A stretch of 64,000 nt of DNA from an uncultured Bacteroidales bacterium (GCA_937899245.1 CALDKB010000042.1:41721-105720); one strand, 5' to 3'; shown: positions 6,543 through 15,751, counted from the first letter of the stretch. A program made the numbers and translations. Notes: generated by a model not told the origin, from the letters alone.

Positions 6543-7922
6543 ATGGATTATCGCGAAGAAAAAGATACTATGGGAATTGTAAAGGTTCCAGCTGATAAGT
6601 ATTGGGGAGCGCAGACTCAGCGTTCATTTCAGAATTTTAAGATTGGCGGTAAAATGCCTGTTGAAATAATCAGGGCCTTTGCTATTTTGAAAAAATCTAC
6701 GGCTCGAGCTAACGAGCAGCTTGGAAAACTAAGTACAGAAAAAGCAGCTTTGATTTCAAAGGTTTGCGACGAAATAAAGCAAGGAATTCTTGATGACCAG
6801 TTTCCGCTTGTTGTATGGCAGACAGGTTCTGGCACGCAGACAAATATGAATGTGAACGAGGTTGTTGCAAATCGTGCACATGTAATTTCAGGCGGACATT
6901 TAACAGATGCAAAGAAAATTTTACATCCTAACGATGATGTTAACAAAAGCCAGTCGTCAAACGATACATTTCCTACTGCAATGCATATAGCAGCGGTAAG
7001 TGTAATAGTAGGCAAGACAATTCCAGCAGTTGAAAAACTTCGTGATTGCCTTCAGGCAAAGTCGAATGAATTTTATGATGTAATCAAAACCGGGCGCACA
7101 CATTTCATGGATGCAACTCCAATAAGTTTTGGACAGGAATTTTCGGGTTATGTGTCGCAGTTGGAACACGGTCTGAAAGTTTTGAAGCACAGTGTTTCAC
7201 ATTTGTCTGAACTAGCAATAGGCGGAACGGCTGTAGGAACAGGCTTGAATGCTCCTAAAGGTTTCGATGAGGTAGTATGCAAGTTCATATCTGATGAAAC
7301 AGGGCTTACTTTTGTACCTGCGCCAAACAAGTTTGAATCTTTGGCTTCGCACGATGCAATAGTTGAAACCCATGCAGCCCTGAAGCAGCTGGCCGTTAGC
7401 ATTTCAAAAATTGCTAATGACTTGAGATTTATGGTTAGTGGTCCTCGATGCGGATTTGCAGAATTGTTAATTCCGGAAAATGAACCGGGTTCCTCAATTA
7501 TGCCCGGAAAAGTAAATCCAACCCAGATTGAGGCGATTACTATGGTATGCGCACAGATAATAGGCAATGATACAGCCATAACAGTAGGCGGAATGAACGG
7601 ACATTTTGAGTTGAATGTTTATAAGCCGTTGATAATAAAGAATTTTCTTGAATCGGCTAACCTTCTGGCTGAGGCATGCATTTCGTTTGTCGACAACTGT
7701 GCAAGCGGAATTAGGATAAATACGGACAAGGTTTCAAAATATATGGAAATGTCCCTTATGCTTGTAACAGCATTAAACGAGAAAATAGGTTACGAAAAAG
7801 CGGCAATTATAGCAAAAACCGCTCATAAGGAGAATATTTCGTTGCGTGAAGCAGCATTAAGGACAGGCTTTATTACTGCCGAAGATTTTGATATGGTAGT
7901 AGATCCGCGCAAAATGGTATAA
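6543..7922 (+). CDS. fumC: Class II fumarate hydratase
   Basis: A 459-residue protein of standard FumC length. It catalyses the reversible hydration of fumarate to L-malate; in Bacteroidetes this serves the reductive branch leading to succinate and propionate. Visible motifs are GSGTQTNMNVNEVVANRA, SQSSNDTFPTAMHIAA, the catalytic-loop signature GSSIMPGKVNP at about residue 318, and TGRTHFMDATPI. Many Bacteroidetes instead use class I fumarase. It is monocistronic, with its own -7 box and asnB following under a separate promoter. Confidence 0.96.
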   Translation: MDYREEKDTMGIVKVPADKYWGAQTQRSFQNFKIGGKMPVEIIRAFAILKKSTARANEQLGKLSTEKAALISKVCDEIKQGILDDQFPLVVWQTGSGTQTNMNVNEVVANRAHVISGGHLTDAKKILHPNDDVNKSQSSNDTFPTAMHIAAVSVIVGKTIPAVEKLRDCLQAKSNEFYDVIKTGRTHFMDATPISFGQEFSGYVSQLEHGLKVLKHSVSHLSELAIGGTAVGTGLNAPKGFDEVVCKFISDETGLTFVPAPNKFESLASHDAIVETHAALKQLAVSISKIANDLRFMVSGPRCGFAELLIPENEPGSSIMPGKVNPTQIEAITMVCAQIIGNDTAITVGGMNGHFELNVYKPLIIKNFLESANLLAEACISFVDNCASGIRINTDKVSKYMEMSLMLVTALNEKIGYEKAAIIAKTAHKENISLREAALRTGFITAEDFDMVVDPRKMV

Positions 7923-7927
7923 TCGCT

Positions 7928-7958
7928 TTTGTGTGTATTCATTTTTGAGGTACTTTTG
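7928..7958 (+). promoter_or_regulatory. asnB promoter (-33 and -7 boxes)
   Basis: TTTG at 7928-7931 and TACTTTTG at 7951-7958 are separated by 19 bp, a textbook Bacteroidetes sigma-ABfr promoter, 16 bp upstream of the asnB ATG. Confidence 0.65.
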
Positions 7959-7974
7959 CAGAAAGGTTTAGTTC

Positions 7975-9834
7975 ATGTGCGGCATTGTCGGATATTATTC
8001 TATAAAGGATGTTGATTTTGTCTCCAAGGCGGAATTGCAATCAATGACTGACTGTATTGGCCATCGTGGTCCTGATGCGCAAGGACATTATTACAATGGC
8101 AATGTTGGCTTAGGGCATCGCCGTTTAAGCATTATAGATCTTTCAACCGATGCCAACCAGCCTATGGAATCGCATTCGATGCGATATATCTGCGTGTTCA
8201 ACGGGGAAATATACAATTTCATGGATATTGCCTCCGAACTCGACATCGAACTTAAAACGAATTGCGATACCGAAGTAGTAGTAGAAGCCTTTGCCGAATG
8301 GGGAATCACCTTTATCAACAAGCTGAACGGAATTTTTTCAATATGCATATACGACAAGCAGGAGCATGTGATGTACTTATTCCGCGACCGTCTTGGTGTA
8401 AAACCGCTATTCTATTATTGGGACGGTGAAAATTTTGTATTTTCATCGGAAATAAAATCGCTGTTGAAGGTCAAGAAAATTCGCGATAATCGTCAGCTGA
8501 ACAATATAGCAATAAGCGAATTTCTTAATCTTGGCTTCATTCCAGAACCAGATACAATTTATTCGAGCATAAAAAAGTTTCCTAGCGGAGAATTTGGAAT
8601 TATATCTGAAAAAGGATTCAGGACTGAGACATATTGGGACATAGAAGGTATTCTGCGCCGCAATACCATCAATGACTACGATGAGGCTAAATATCGTTTA
8701 AAGGAAACAATAGAATCTTCTGTAAAAATGCAGCTTGTCAGCGATGTGCCGTATGGAACATTTCTAAGCGGTGGCATAGACTCAAGTCTGGTTACTTCGG
8801 TAGCTTCGAAGGTTTGCGGAGAAAAGCTCAATACCTTTTCGATAGGATTTGCCGACAAGGATAAGGATGAATCACAATATGCAAAGAAGATAGCAGAATA
8901 CCTCGGCACATCTCACCACCAGTATATAGTTACTGAAAAGGATGCCTGCGAAATGATAAATGATATGCTCGAGTTCTACGACGAGCCATTTGCCGATTCG
9001 TCGGTAATACCAACCATGATGGTTTCTAAACTGGCAAAGCAAGATGTCTCGATGGTGCTTTCGGGGGATGGTGGCGATGAACTTTTCCATGGATACGGAG
9101 CATATATCTGGGCGAAGAGAATGCAGAATATAGGTAACGGACCAATTAAGGATATAATTGGAGATTTGCTGAGTCTTTCGCCGTCAAATAGATACAGAAG
9201 GGCATCGTATATATTTAAGAATAAGAACAAGGAACATTTAAAGAGCCATATTTTTTCGCAGGAGCAATATCTGTTTAGCGAGAATGAAATATCGAGGCTA
9301 TTGTGCAATAACATTTATGTGGAGAGCAGCGTTGAACAGGACTATTCTAATTTTGTGCGCAAGCTTACTCCCGAAGAATCGCAGGCGATATTCGATCTAA
9401 AATACTATCTTAAAGACGATTTACTTGTAAAAGTTGACCGTGCGTCAATGAAATATGCTCTCGAGGCACGAGTTCCACTTTTAGATCACAGAATTGTAGA
9501 ACTTGCGTTGAACATAAATCCAAAGTTTAAGATTTCGGATGGAATCCAGAAATTTATTCTAAAGGACATTCTTTACGACTATGTTCCGCGTGAATTTTTT
9601 GACAGGCAGAAGAGCGGATTCTCTATTCCGCTGCAGCGCTGGCTGAAGGCAGATTTGTCGTATCTCATCGACGATTATCTAAGCGAAGAGATTATCAACA
9701 GATATAATCTTGTCAAATATTCGGAAGTTCAAAAGCTCATTAAGAAATTCCGTTCCGGTCACGACTATCTTTACAACCGCTTGTGGTTGCTGATAGTATT
9801 GCATAAGTTTATGGTGAAGAACGATGCTTTTTGA
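7975..9834 (+). CDS. asnB: Glutamine-hydrolysing asparagine synthase
   Basis: A 619-residue class II glutamine amidotransferase. Cys2 of MCGIVGYYS is the N-terminal nucleophile, followed by GHRGPDAQGHYY, LGHRRLSIIDLS and CVFNGEIYNF of the glutaminase domain (about 1-210). The synthetase domain has the ATP-PPi loop LSGGIDSSLV at about 264 and MVLSGDGGDELFHGYGAY. It makes asparagine from aspartate, ATP and glutamine. AsnB-like enzymes of this length also occur in polysaccharide clusters, modifying sugar carboxylates, and a flippase and glycosyltransferase lie 1.5-3 kb away. Housekeeping asparagine synthesis is the simpler reading. Confidence 0.92.
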   Translation: MCGIVGYYSIKDVDFVSKAELQSMTDCIGHRGPDAQGHYYNGNVGLGHRRLSIIDLSTDANQPMESHSMRYICVFNGEIYNFMDIASELDIELKTNCDTEVVVEAFAEWGITFINKLNGIFSICIYDKQEHVMYLFRDRLGVKPLFYYWDGENFVFSSEIKSLLKVKKIRDNRQLNNIAISEFLNLGFIPEPDTIYSSIKKFPSGEFGIISEKGFRTETYWDIEGILRRNTINDYDEAKYRLKETIESSVKMQLVSDVPYGTFLSGGIDSSLVTSVASKVCGEKLNTFSIGFADKDKDESQYAKKIAEYLGTSHHQYIVTEKDACEMINDMLEFYDEPFADSSVIPTMMVSKLAKQDVSMVLSGDGGDELFHGYGAYIWAKRMQNIGNGPIKDIIGDLLSLSPSNRYRRASYIFKNKNKEHLKSHIFSQEQYLFSENEISRLLCNNIYVESSVEQDYSNFVRKLTPEESQAIFDLKYYLKDDLLVKVDRASMKYALEARVPLLDHRIVELALNINPKFKISDGIQKFILKDILYDYVPREFFDRQKSGFSIPLQRWLKADLSYLIDDYLSEEIINRYNLVKYSEVQKLIKKFRSGHDYLYNRLWLLIVLHKFMVKNDAF

Positions 9835-9840
9835 TATCGG

Positions 9841-10473
9841 CTAATCTCTAATTGCCTTTCCAACAATATCTTCGAAAGCAGTATAAAGAATGCAGTACAT
9901 TATCGGCAAGGTGAAAGCTATGCCGAAACCGCATAATATTGTTCCTGAAACGCCAATAATGGAGGCTACAATAACAAGTCCGAACATTTTCCACCAGTTG
10001 CAATGTACAAGTTTCCGGCTAAGTCGTAATGCCGTTCTATAATCCATCTTAAGGAATATTACAAACATGCTTGCAAATGTGTATGCCACCATCAGATATA
10101 TTCCTGGTATAATAAGGCATACGAGTCCAATTGTAGTTAAAATATTTACTAATAAATTAATAACCACTACATTAGTAAATAAATTAAAACCCTTCCAGCA
10201 GTCATTGAAAGAAGGTTGAATTCCCTGCACTGCCATATTGGCAACAATATAGAACCCGGCCATAATGCATGGGCTAACCATAATTCCCATTATAATGTCA
10301 ATTCCGGGAATTCGAGAAAATATTATTATTGCAGCACTATAAATACAAGAAAATGGAATCATGGCATTAGCACATGCTTTATAGAGGTCGATTCCATCTT
10401 TTACATATTGTCCAATGCTGAAGTCGTATCCCTTGTCGATGAGGTTTTGAATTTTGCTTTCGTAGTTTTCCAT
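9841..10473 (-). CDS. Polytopic membrane protein, function unknown
   Basis: A 210-residue integral membrane protein with about 5-6 hydrophobic segments, including IPFSCIYSAAIIIF, IIMGIMVSPCIMAGFYIVAN, VVVINLLVNILTTIGLVCLI, LMVAYTFASMFVIF and a C-terminal pair. The pattern GxxCLIIPGIYLMVAYTFA plus a C-terminal YTAFEDIVG resembles small Bacteroidales membrane proteins with glycerophosphodiester-phosphodiesterase-like or DUF4013-type membrane domains, but I cannot name the family with certainty. It is convergent with asnB, with 6 bp between the stops. Confidence 0.75.
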   Translation of the reverse strand: MENYESKIQNLIDKGYDFSIGQYVKDGIDLYKACANAMIPFSCIYSAAIIIFSRIPGIDIIMGIMVSPCIMAGFYIVANMAVQGIQPSFNDCWKGFNLFTNVVVINLLVNILTTIGLVCLIIPGIYLMVAYTFASMFVIFLKMDYRTALRLSRKLVHCNWWKMFGLVIVASIIGVSGTILCGFGIAFTLPIMYCILYTAFEDIVGKAIRD

Positions 10474-10479
10474 AATTTT

Positions 10480-10516
10480 TTCAAAAAAAAAGATGTCCGT
10501 AACCGAACATCTTTAG
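10480..10516 (-). terminator. Terminator of tRNA-Cys
   Basis: On the minus strand AAAGATGT and ACATCTTT form a stem at 10489-10515, followed by a run of nine T residues. It lies immediately 3' of the tRNA-Cys gene. Confidence 0.75.
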
Positions 10517-10518
10517 AG

Positions 10519-10589
10519 AGGTACCTTGCAGAATCGAACTGCAGTGGCCAGTTTTGCAGACTGGTGCCTCACCACTCGGCCAAGGTACC
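10519..10589 (-). tRNA. tRNA-Cys(GCA)
   Basis: A 71-nt cloverleaf on the minus strand. The acceptor stem pairs GGTACCT (10583-10589) with AGGTACC (10520-10526). The anticodon stem-loop is CCAGT-CTGCAAA-ACTGG with anticodon GCA, and the T-loop contains GTTCGATTC. The discriminator base is U, the strong identity element for cysteine. CCA is not encoded. A terminator follows directly. Confidence 0.95.
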
Positions 10590-10615
10590 ATAGGTGTCCG
10601 CAAAAATACTGCTTT

Positions 10616-10804
10616 TTATTTATCCGCCAAAATTTTTTTCTTGTTTTTTAGGATATTGGTGATACACTCTTCGCAAAGACAGTCGAAGTATTTGTCTCTT
10701 AAATAGTTGGCTACATCTTCTGGAATAGTGAAACGAGTGCACCAGCAATTTTCAGATTGCGAGCATTCGAAAGTTTTTCCGCATACCGGACAAGTTTTTT
10801 GCAT
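10616..10804 (-). CDS. Cysteine-rich CWC-family small protein
   Basis: A 62-residue protein with pairs of cysteines: KTCPVCGKTFEC, ENCWCTRF and DCLCEECITNIL. The layout matches the cysteine-rich CWC family of small putative zinc-binding proteins, whose function is unknown. Family members begin just before the first CxxC, so the ATG at 10804 is chosen. The frame extends to an ATG at 10828, but that codon abuts the T-run of the ferredoxin terminator. Confidence 0.75.
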   Translation of the reverse strand: MQKTCPVCGKTFECSQSENCWCTRFTIPEDVANYLRDKYFDCLCEECITNILKNKKKILADK

Positions 10805-10827
10805 AGCTGGATGATTATTAAAACGCA

Positions 10828-10857
10828 TAAAAAAAGGTTGTCTGTTGAGACAACCTA
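10828..10857 (-). terminator. Terminator of the ferredoxin gene
   Basis: A perfect 9-bp stem (AGGTTGTCT / AGACAACCT, 10835-10856) with a GTTG/CAAC loop, followed on the minus strand by a T-run. Confidence 0.85.
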
Positions 10858-10879
10858 TAATTTCTTTTGCAAACTGCGA

Positions 10880-11047
10880 TTATTCTTCGCTGATAGCACC
10901 TGTTGGACATGCAGCAGCGCAAGTACCACAAGATACACATTCGTTAGCATCGATTACATAAGGAGAACCTTCCTTAATTGCGCCTACTGGGCATTCGCCT
11001 GCGCAAGTACCGCAAGATACGCAGTCATTACTGATTTTATAAGCCAT
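10880..11047 (-). CDS. 2[4Fe-4S] ferredoxin
   Basis: A 55-residue bacterial ferredoxin starting MAYKISNDC. It carries two CxxCxxCxxxCP clusters: DCVSCGTCAGECP and ECVSCGTCAAACP, the exact clostridial-type spacing for two [4Fe-4S] centres. It carries low-potential electrons, for example between pyruvate:ferredoxin oxidoreductase, hydrogenase or Rnf. It has its own -7 box (11093-11100) and a strong terminator, so it is monocistronic and probably abundantly expressed. Confidence 0.95.
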   Translation of the reverse strand: MAYKISNDCVSCGTCAGECPVGAIKEGSPYVIDANECVSCGTCAAACPTGAISEE

Positions 11048-11092
11048 TTCTTTAAAGTTTAAAAATTAATAATATTAAAAATTTCCGTTTGG

Positions 11093-11100
11093 CAAAAGTA
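11093..11100 (-). promoter_or_regulatory. Ferredoxin promoter -7 box
   Basis: TACTTTTG on the minus strand, about 45 bp upstream of the ferredoxin ATG. Confidence 0.55.
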
Positions 11101-11175
11101 CTCATTTTTCATTAAACCAAACAAAACATTTTCAACATAATATTGACTGCAATTTTTCGTTTCACTTTTAAGTTG

Positions 11176-11183
11176 TACCTTTG
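11176..11183 (+). promoter_or_regulatory. Flippase promoter -7 box
   Basis: TACCTTTG matches TAnnTTTG and lies 14 bp upstream of the flippase ATG. Confidence 0.5.
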
Positions 11184-11197
11184 CGACCACAACGGAA

Positions 11198-12667
11198 ATG
11201 AAGAAGAACTTTATAATAAACTTATGCTTTCTTCTCTTCCTGAATATACTGGTAAAACCTTTCTGGATATTCGGAGTTGAGCGTTCGGTGCAGAATATTG
11301 TCGGTGCCGAGGAATTCGGCATATATTTTTCGCTGCTCAACTTTTCATTGCTCCTGAACATTATCCTCGATATGGGCATTACCAATTTCAACAACCGTAA
11401 TATCGCCCAGAACCGTAATCTTCTCGACAAGAGTCTTTCAAATCTGCTTGCGTTGCGACTTGTGCTTGCGGTGGTATATACGATAATTTCGATGACAATC
11501 GCCTTGTGTCTCGGTTACGAGTGGAGGCAGATAAAAATATTGAGCATATTGGTTGTCAACCAGTTCCTGCAGTCGATGACATTGTACTTGCGTTCAAATG
11601 TAAGTGGCATGCAGATGTTCAAGACCGACAGTATGCTTTCGGTGCTCGACCGTATGCTGATGATTATTTTCTGCAGCATACTCGTGTGGGGACATATTAC
11701 AGATACGCCTATTCGTATCGAATGGTTTGTTCTTATGCAGACGGCTTCGTACCTGATAACTGCGATTGTGGCATTTTTAATTGTATTCAGCAAGACCAAG
11801 CATTTCCGCCTGAACTTTCAGCTGAAATATTTCATTGCCTTTTTGAAGCAAAGTTTTCCGTATGCGCTGTTGATTCTCCTTATGGCGTTCTACAATCGTA
11901 TCGACTCGGTAATGCTTGAGAGAATGCTTCCCGACGGCAAGGAACAGGCCGGTATTTATGCGCAGGCGTTCCGAATTCTGGAAGCCGCTTCGATGTTTGC
12001 ATATCTATTTTCGGTGCTATTGCTGCCGATGTTTGCAAAGATGATCAAGCAGAAGGAAAATGTAGAGGGGCTTTGCAAGACTTCATTCGTGTTGATTTTT
12101 GTTCCGGCAATTGCCCTGATGAGCGTGTGTCTGTTCTTTTCGCATGATATTATGGACTTGATGTATTTCGAGCATATTGAAATCAGTTCAATAGTTCTTT
12201 CGATACTGATGGTTGGTTTTGTCGGCATTTGCATTACATACATTTTCGGTACTTTGCTGACTTCTAACGGAAGCTTGAAATATCTGAACATAATGGCTGC
12301 CTGCGGAATGGTGCTGAATATAATTCTGAATTTCATCTTGATTCCGCATTTAGGCGTTGTCGGTGCTGCGCTTTCGAGTATGATTACACAGCTCGCTACA
12401 GGAATATGCCAGTATTTCATAGCATTTAGGATATTCAAGTTTAATTTCAACTTAAAATTTACTATCTCGTTGGCAATTTTTGTAGTGCTTTCGGTTACAA
12501 TGACTTATTTTTCTACTATGCTTCAGTGCAATTGGTTTGTAATTGCTTGTAGCGTATTGGCTGCCTGTGTGATTATTGCAATGATTTTCAGGGTTCTGGA
12601 TGTAAAGTCGGTTGTTGTAATGCTGAAGGAAGCCGTAGCAAAAAGAAAAGCTGAGAAAACAGAATAA
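11198..12667 (+). CDS. Wzx-like polysaccharide flippase
   Basis: A 489-residue MOP/MATE-superfamily membrane protein with about 12-14 predicted transmembrane helices. It opens with MKKNFIINLCFLLFLNILVKPFWIFGVE and a VGAEEFGIYFSLLNFS segment typical of oligosaccharide-lipid flippases, and contains IPHLGVVGAALSSMITQL, the repeated GxxGAAxxx motif of the fold. It would move a lipid-linked oligosaccharide across the inner membrane. A glycosyltransferase gene is convergent immediately downstream, but there is no complete polysaccharide locus here. Confidence 0.88.
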   Translation: MKKNFIINLCFLLFLNILVKPFWIFGVERSVQNIVGAEEFGIYFSLLNFSLLLNIILDMGITNFNNRNIAQNRNLLDKSLSNLLALRLVLAVVYTIISMTIALCLGYEWRQIKILSILVVNQFLQSMTLYLRSNVSGMQMFKTDSMLSVLDRMLMIIFCSILVWGHITDTPIRIEWFVLMQTASYLITAIVAFLIVFSKTKHFRLNFQLKYFIAFLKQSFPYALLILLMAFYNRIDSVMLERMLPDGKEQAGIYAQAFRILEAASMFAYLFSVLLLPMFAKMIKQKENVEGLCKTSFVLIFVPAIALMSVCLFFSHDIMDLMYFEHIEISSIVLSILMVGFVGICITYIFGTLLTSNGSLKYLNIMAACGMVLNIILNFILIPHLGVVGAALSSMITQLATGICQYFIAFRIFKFNFNLKFTISLAIFVVLSVTMTYFSTMLQCNWFVIACSVLAACVIIAMIFRVLDVKSVVVMLKEAVAKRKAEKTE

Positions 12668-12713
12668 TGCGGATCCGCTGACCTGCTAACATGTTGCCCG
12701 GCTGAACGGCGAG

Positions 12714-13736
12714 CTATCTAAATATTTCATTTGATGTCTGTTTCTTTCCAAAGAAATGTTTCATGACTATGCTTCCGCAGAACATTCCTGTAATTTGCTT
12801 TGATGGTTTTCGATTGAATTCAGTGCGTTTTTGCTTCATTATTTTCTTGTTGTGCATAAATTCACCATATGCACGGAAAACTGCCTTAAACTCGCCGAAA
12901 TTACCTTGAAATAGCATTCTCACTGCTGCCACAATATCAAGGAAGAAGCGCACGAACAAAACTTTTCTACATTCGTTGTCGGGCATATTCTTGACGATGA
13001 GGTAGAGGTTGTTGCGGAAATTCAGGAAAGTCTTGAATGGATTCGACTTTGGCAAGGCACCACCACCGATATGGAAAATCTTAGATTTTGGTTCGCAAAC
13101 AACTCTGTATCCGGAATTTTGTACTCGCCAGCAAAGGTCAATTTCTTCCTGATGTGCAAAAAAGTCATCGTCGAAACCTCCAACGCGGAAAAATATCTCA
13201 GAACGAATAAACAATGCAGCACCACTTATCCACAGGCAATCTTCGCGAGTGTCGTGCTGTCCGTTGTCGGATTCCAAGCTCTCGAACAATCTGCCACGGC
13301 AGAATGGGTAACCGTATTTGTCGATGTAGCCTCCGGCGGCGCCTGCGTATTCGAATTTTGAGCGATTATTGTAGTCGATGAGCTTAGGACCGCAAATGCC
13401 AATAGTTTTGTCCGAATCCATCAGTTCGACAAGTGGTTCTATCCAGTTGTTAGGAACTTCTACGTCGGAGTTCAATAGCATGAAATATTCGGCTTCAATT
13501 TCCTTCAGTCCGCGATTGTAGCCACCGGCAAAACCATAATTTTTGTCAAGTCTTACAAGTTGAATCTGTGGATAGTTATTGGCAACGAATTGCAGCGAAG
13601 TGTCGGTAGATGCATTGTCGATTATGCAGATGCGGGCAATCTGTGGGTTTGTGTTTTCCACTAGAATAGGCAAGAACTGGCGAAGAAACTTTTCGCCGTT
13701 CCAATTTAGGATTACTATTGCTGTCCGTGTCTGCAT
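12714..13736 (-). CDS. Family 2 glycosyltransferase
   Basis: A 340-residue GT-A-fold transferase. The nucleotide-sugar-binding start is TAIVILNWNGEKFLRQFLPI, followed by IIDNASTDTS, DKNYGFAGGYNRG and the DXD-equivalent metal-binding LLNSDVEVPNNW at about residue 92. An acceptor-side segment follows (ISGAALFIRSEIFFRVGGFD, then FFAHQEEIDLCWR). This is the rhamnosyltransferase-like subgroup of GT2. The C-terminal 90 residues are basic and may associate with the membrane. Donor and acceptor are unknown. It has its own promoter (13756-13763). Confidence 0.9.
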   Translation of the reverse strand: MQTRTAIVILNWNGEKFLRQFLPILVENTNPQIARICIIDNASTDTSLQFVANNYPQIQLVRLDKNYGFAGGYNRGLKEIEAEYFMLLNSDVEVPNNWIEPLVELMDSDKTIGICGPKLIDYNNRSKFEYAGAAGGYIDKYGYPFCRGRLFESLESDNGQHDTREDCLWISGAALFIRSEIFFRVGGFDDDFFAHQEEIDLCWRVQNSGYRVVCEPKSKIFHIGGGALPKSNPFKTFLNFRNNLYLIVKNMPDNECRKVLFVRFFLDIVAAVRMLFQGNFGEFKAVFRAYGEFMHNKKIMKQKRTEFNRKPSKQITGMFCGSIVMKHFFGKKQTSNEIFR

Positions 13737-13755
13737 CTTTTTTAGAAAATTGTGG

Positions 13756-13763
13756 CAAAATTA
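13756..13763 (-). promoter_or_regulatory. Glycosyltransferase promoter -7 box
   Basis: TAATTTTG on the minus strand, about 20 bp upstream of the glycosyltransferase ATG. Confidence 0.5.
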
Positions 13764-13853
13764 ATAAAAGAAGCGAGATGAATGCTAAATTTATTTTACG
13801 TGAGAGCTTTATGGGTCTTGTGATGTAAAAAAATTTTATGACAAGCAGTAGTT

Positions 13854-13872
13854 GTTACCAATTTTTGGTAAC
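13854..13872. promoter_or_regulatory. Perfect inverted repeat upstream of ParD-like gene
   Basis: GTTACCA and TGGTAAC flank a 5-bp AT centre, and a further GTAAC half-site follows at 13880-13884. Position and symmetry suit an autorepressor operator of an antitoxin. The 13764-13853 stretch before it and the 14014-14350 stretch after the small gene show no convincing coding sequence. Confidence 0.5.
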
Positions 13873-13899
13873 GTTTGCAGTAACGTAATCATGTAAATT

Positions 13900-14013
13900 A
13901 TGCAAGAAAATGAAAAGAAAGTCCAAAAATTAAGTGCTGCGATTAAGGAAGGTGAGCATAGTGGTATTTGTAAAAATTTTGACGCACAGAAACATTTGCA
14001 GGAATTAAAGTGA
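13900..14013 (+). CDS. ParD-like antitoxin remnant (orphan)
   Basis: A 37-residue frame. KVQKLSAAIKEGEHSGICKN followed by FDAQKHLQELK matches the C-terminal toxin-binding helix of ParD-type antitoxins, whose usual pattern is LR-AI-EG--SG---NFD---HL--L. The N-terminal RHH DNA-binding part is largely absent, and no ParE-like frame follows. It is either a very short antitoxin or a degraded remnant. Confidence 0.5.
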   Translation: MQENEKKVQKLSAAIKEGEHSGICKNFDAQKHLQELK

Positions 14014-14350
14014 AATATTGTTGTACGTTAAACATTGCGTTGACACGGATTTTTGCTTTGCGATGCTGTAAAAACACGCGCCAACGCCACATTTCGTCAA
14101 CTTTATTAATTGATATTGATGTTTTGCATCGACTTAGCAATTCAAGTAAATATGTTTGCATTCGGCTTGCTCGAACATTCATACAAAACCTTCGTCCCTA
14201 CTATGGCTTGTAGAAAAAAGTAAGCCATATTATGAAAAAAATATCTGCAATTGCCATATATAACATACATTACGGATATTTTGCTTATTTTTTACAGAAC
14301 AATAATATCTTTTTTATATTATTAGCAGAACTAGATGTTTTTTATGCATA

Positions 14351-15552
14351 TCAATATAAAAAGCCAAACATCCATAAAAGGATACGATTGCCGTCACCAA
14401 TTTCCAGATTATCTATTGCCAAATAGCTGTATGGTTCATTTCTAATCTGCTTAAATCCCTTATTTGCCCCTCCTACTTCAAAAAGATATTTGTCATCCAC
14501 CGTAAAATCACCTTTTGCAGGAAGCGAAACAGAATATGAGGCAGCGGTTAATTGATTGTAAAAAAATGTTTCACGAATAGTTCCAATATTGGGTTGCGCT
14601 GACATTGCATACATTAGGTTTGAATTTCCCAAATATATTTTGTCGGGCTTTCGTAATGCGGCAAGCGATTTGTTTTTCTGGAACAAAGAGATAAAACACC
14701 AGCCTTTTCAAGCATATACATCATACGCAAGCCACCTTCCCGGTTTGTTTCAACAGCAGCAAAAAGTTTAGTCAGATTTGGTGTCAAAGGCACACTTTCT
14801 GCCAAAACCATCAAAAGTCGCTTCGTCTTCTGGATTGTCAAGAAATTGACATCCTCTACAGATGGCCAATCGCTCTCCAAAACTTTCCATAGAGTTTCTT
14901 GAAGTCGTAAGCTAAACCCCTCAATATCTTCAAGATAAAAAGGGTAACAACCATTTCTCAAATAGCCTTCAAAATATTTTTGTATTGGCAATTGGCCAAC
15001 AATTCTTGCAGCAATATTCAAATGATTCTGTATTATTTCTTCCAATGCAAATGATGGATTCGAAATGCCTGTTTCCAACTCAACATATTCCCTAAAAGAC
15101 AAACCTGGTAAAGTGTATAACATCATTCGTCGGCTTAAGTCGTTGGCGTCAGCGCTAATTTTCAGCATACTACTAGTAAAAACGATGTGCAAAGAAGGAA
15201 AATCGTCATAAATATTTTTCAAAACATCTTGCCAGGAAACATAACGATGAACCTCATCTAAAAAAAGATGAGTGCCACCTTTCATAAAATGGTATTGCGC
15301 CAAATCGTACAATGAATGTGTTTGAAACCATCCATTATCAAGACTAGCATACAGAACTTGATTTAGGTCAGAAAAATTCTCCTTGATGTATTGCACCATC
15401 ATAGTAGTCTTTCCAACGCCTCTATAACCTTTAATTCCAATCAATCTATTTGACCAATTGATTTGATTATATAAATAGCGGTGAAAATTAGATGTAGTAT
15501 CCTACAGACGGTGTTGCATAGCCATTCTTAATACGGAAATATCTTCTATCAT
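14351..15552 (-). pseudogene. AAA ATPase (DUF4143-type) disrupted by a stop and a frameshift
   Basis: Read together, three segments reconstruct a Bacteroidales AAA+ ATPase of about 400 residues. The start at 15552 (MIEDISVLRMAMQ) runs into TAG at 15502-15504. The same frame then continues (NFHRYLYNQINWSNRLIGIK) into the Walker A GYRGVGKTTMM and Walker B HLFLDEVHR. At a T5 run (14673-14677) the frame shifts by one base, and the C-terminal part resumes in the next frame (RKPDKIYLGNSNLMYAM and the family's typical end, LLWMFGFLY). Restoring one A in the poly-A run and one sense codon would give a full protein. The function of intact homologues is poorly known. Confidence 0.85.
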
Positions 15553-15609
15553 AACATCATTTTTGTTATTGCAAACAATACACATTTTTTGTAATTATTC
15601 CAATTTCAA

Positions 15610-15659
15610 TTTTCCAGCGGCGAAAATTACTTTAAATTTCAACGCTCTAGCGGTGAAAT
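15610..15659. repeat. Pair of small hairpin units sharing AGCGGyGAAA
   Basis: Two related units lie in the gap upstream of the ATPase pseudogene: TTTCCAGCGGCGAAAA (about 15611-15626), and a 24-bp near-palindrome at 15636-15659 whose arms read ATTTCAACGCT and AGCGGTGAAAT. They resemble REP-like elements. Otherwise 15553-15751 shows nothing I can name. Confidence 0.4.
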
Positions 15660-15751
15660 ATTGATGTAGCTTTCGTAATGACCATTCGAAATTATTTATA
15701 AATATCTGATATTGTGTATTTTATCAATATTTTTTGTATTCTTACCATACA

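Noticed and set aside
14010..14426. Two short + strand frames after the ParD-like gene
   Set aside because: No recognisable motif; the second runs antisense into the ATPase pseudogene end. They are not a ParE toxin.
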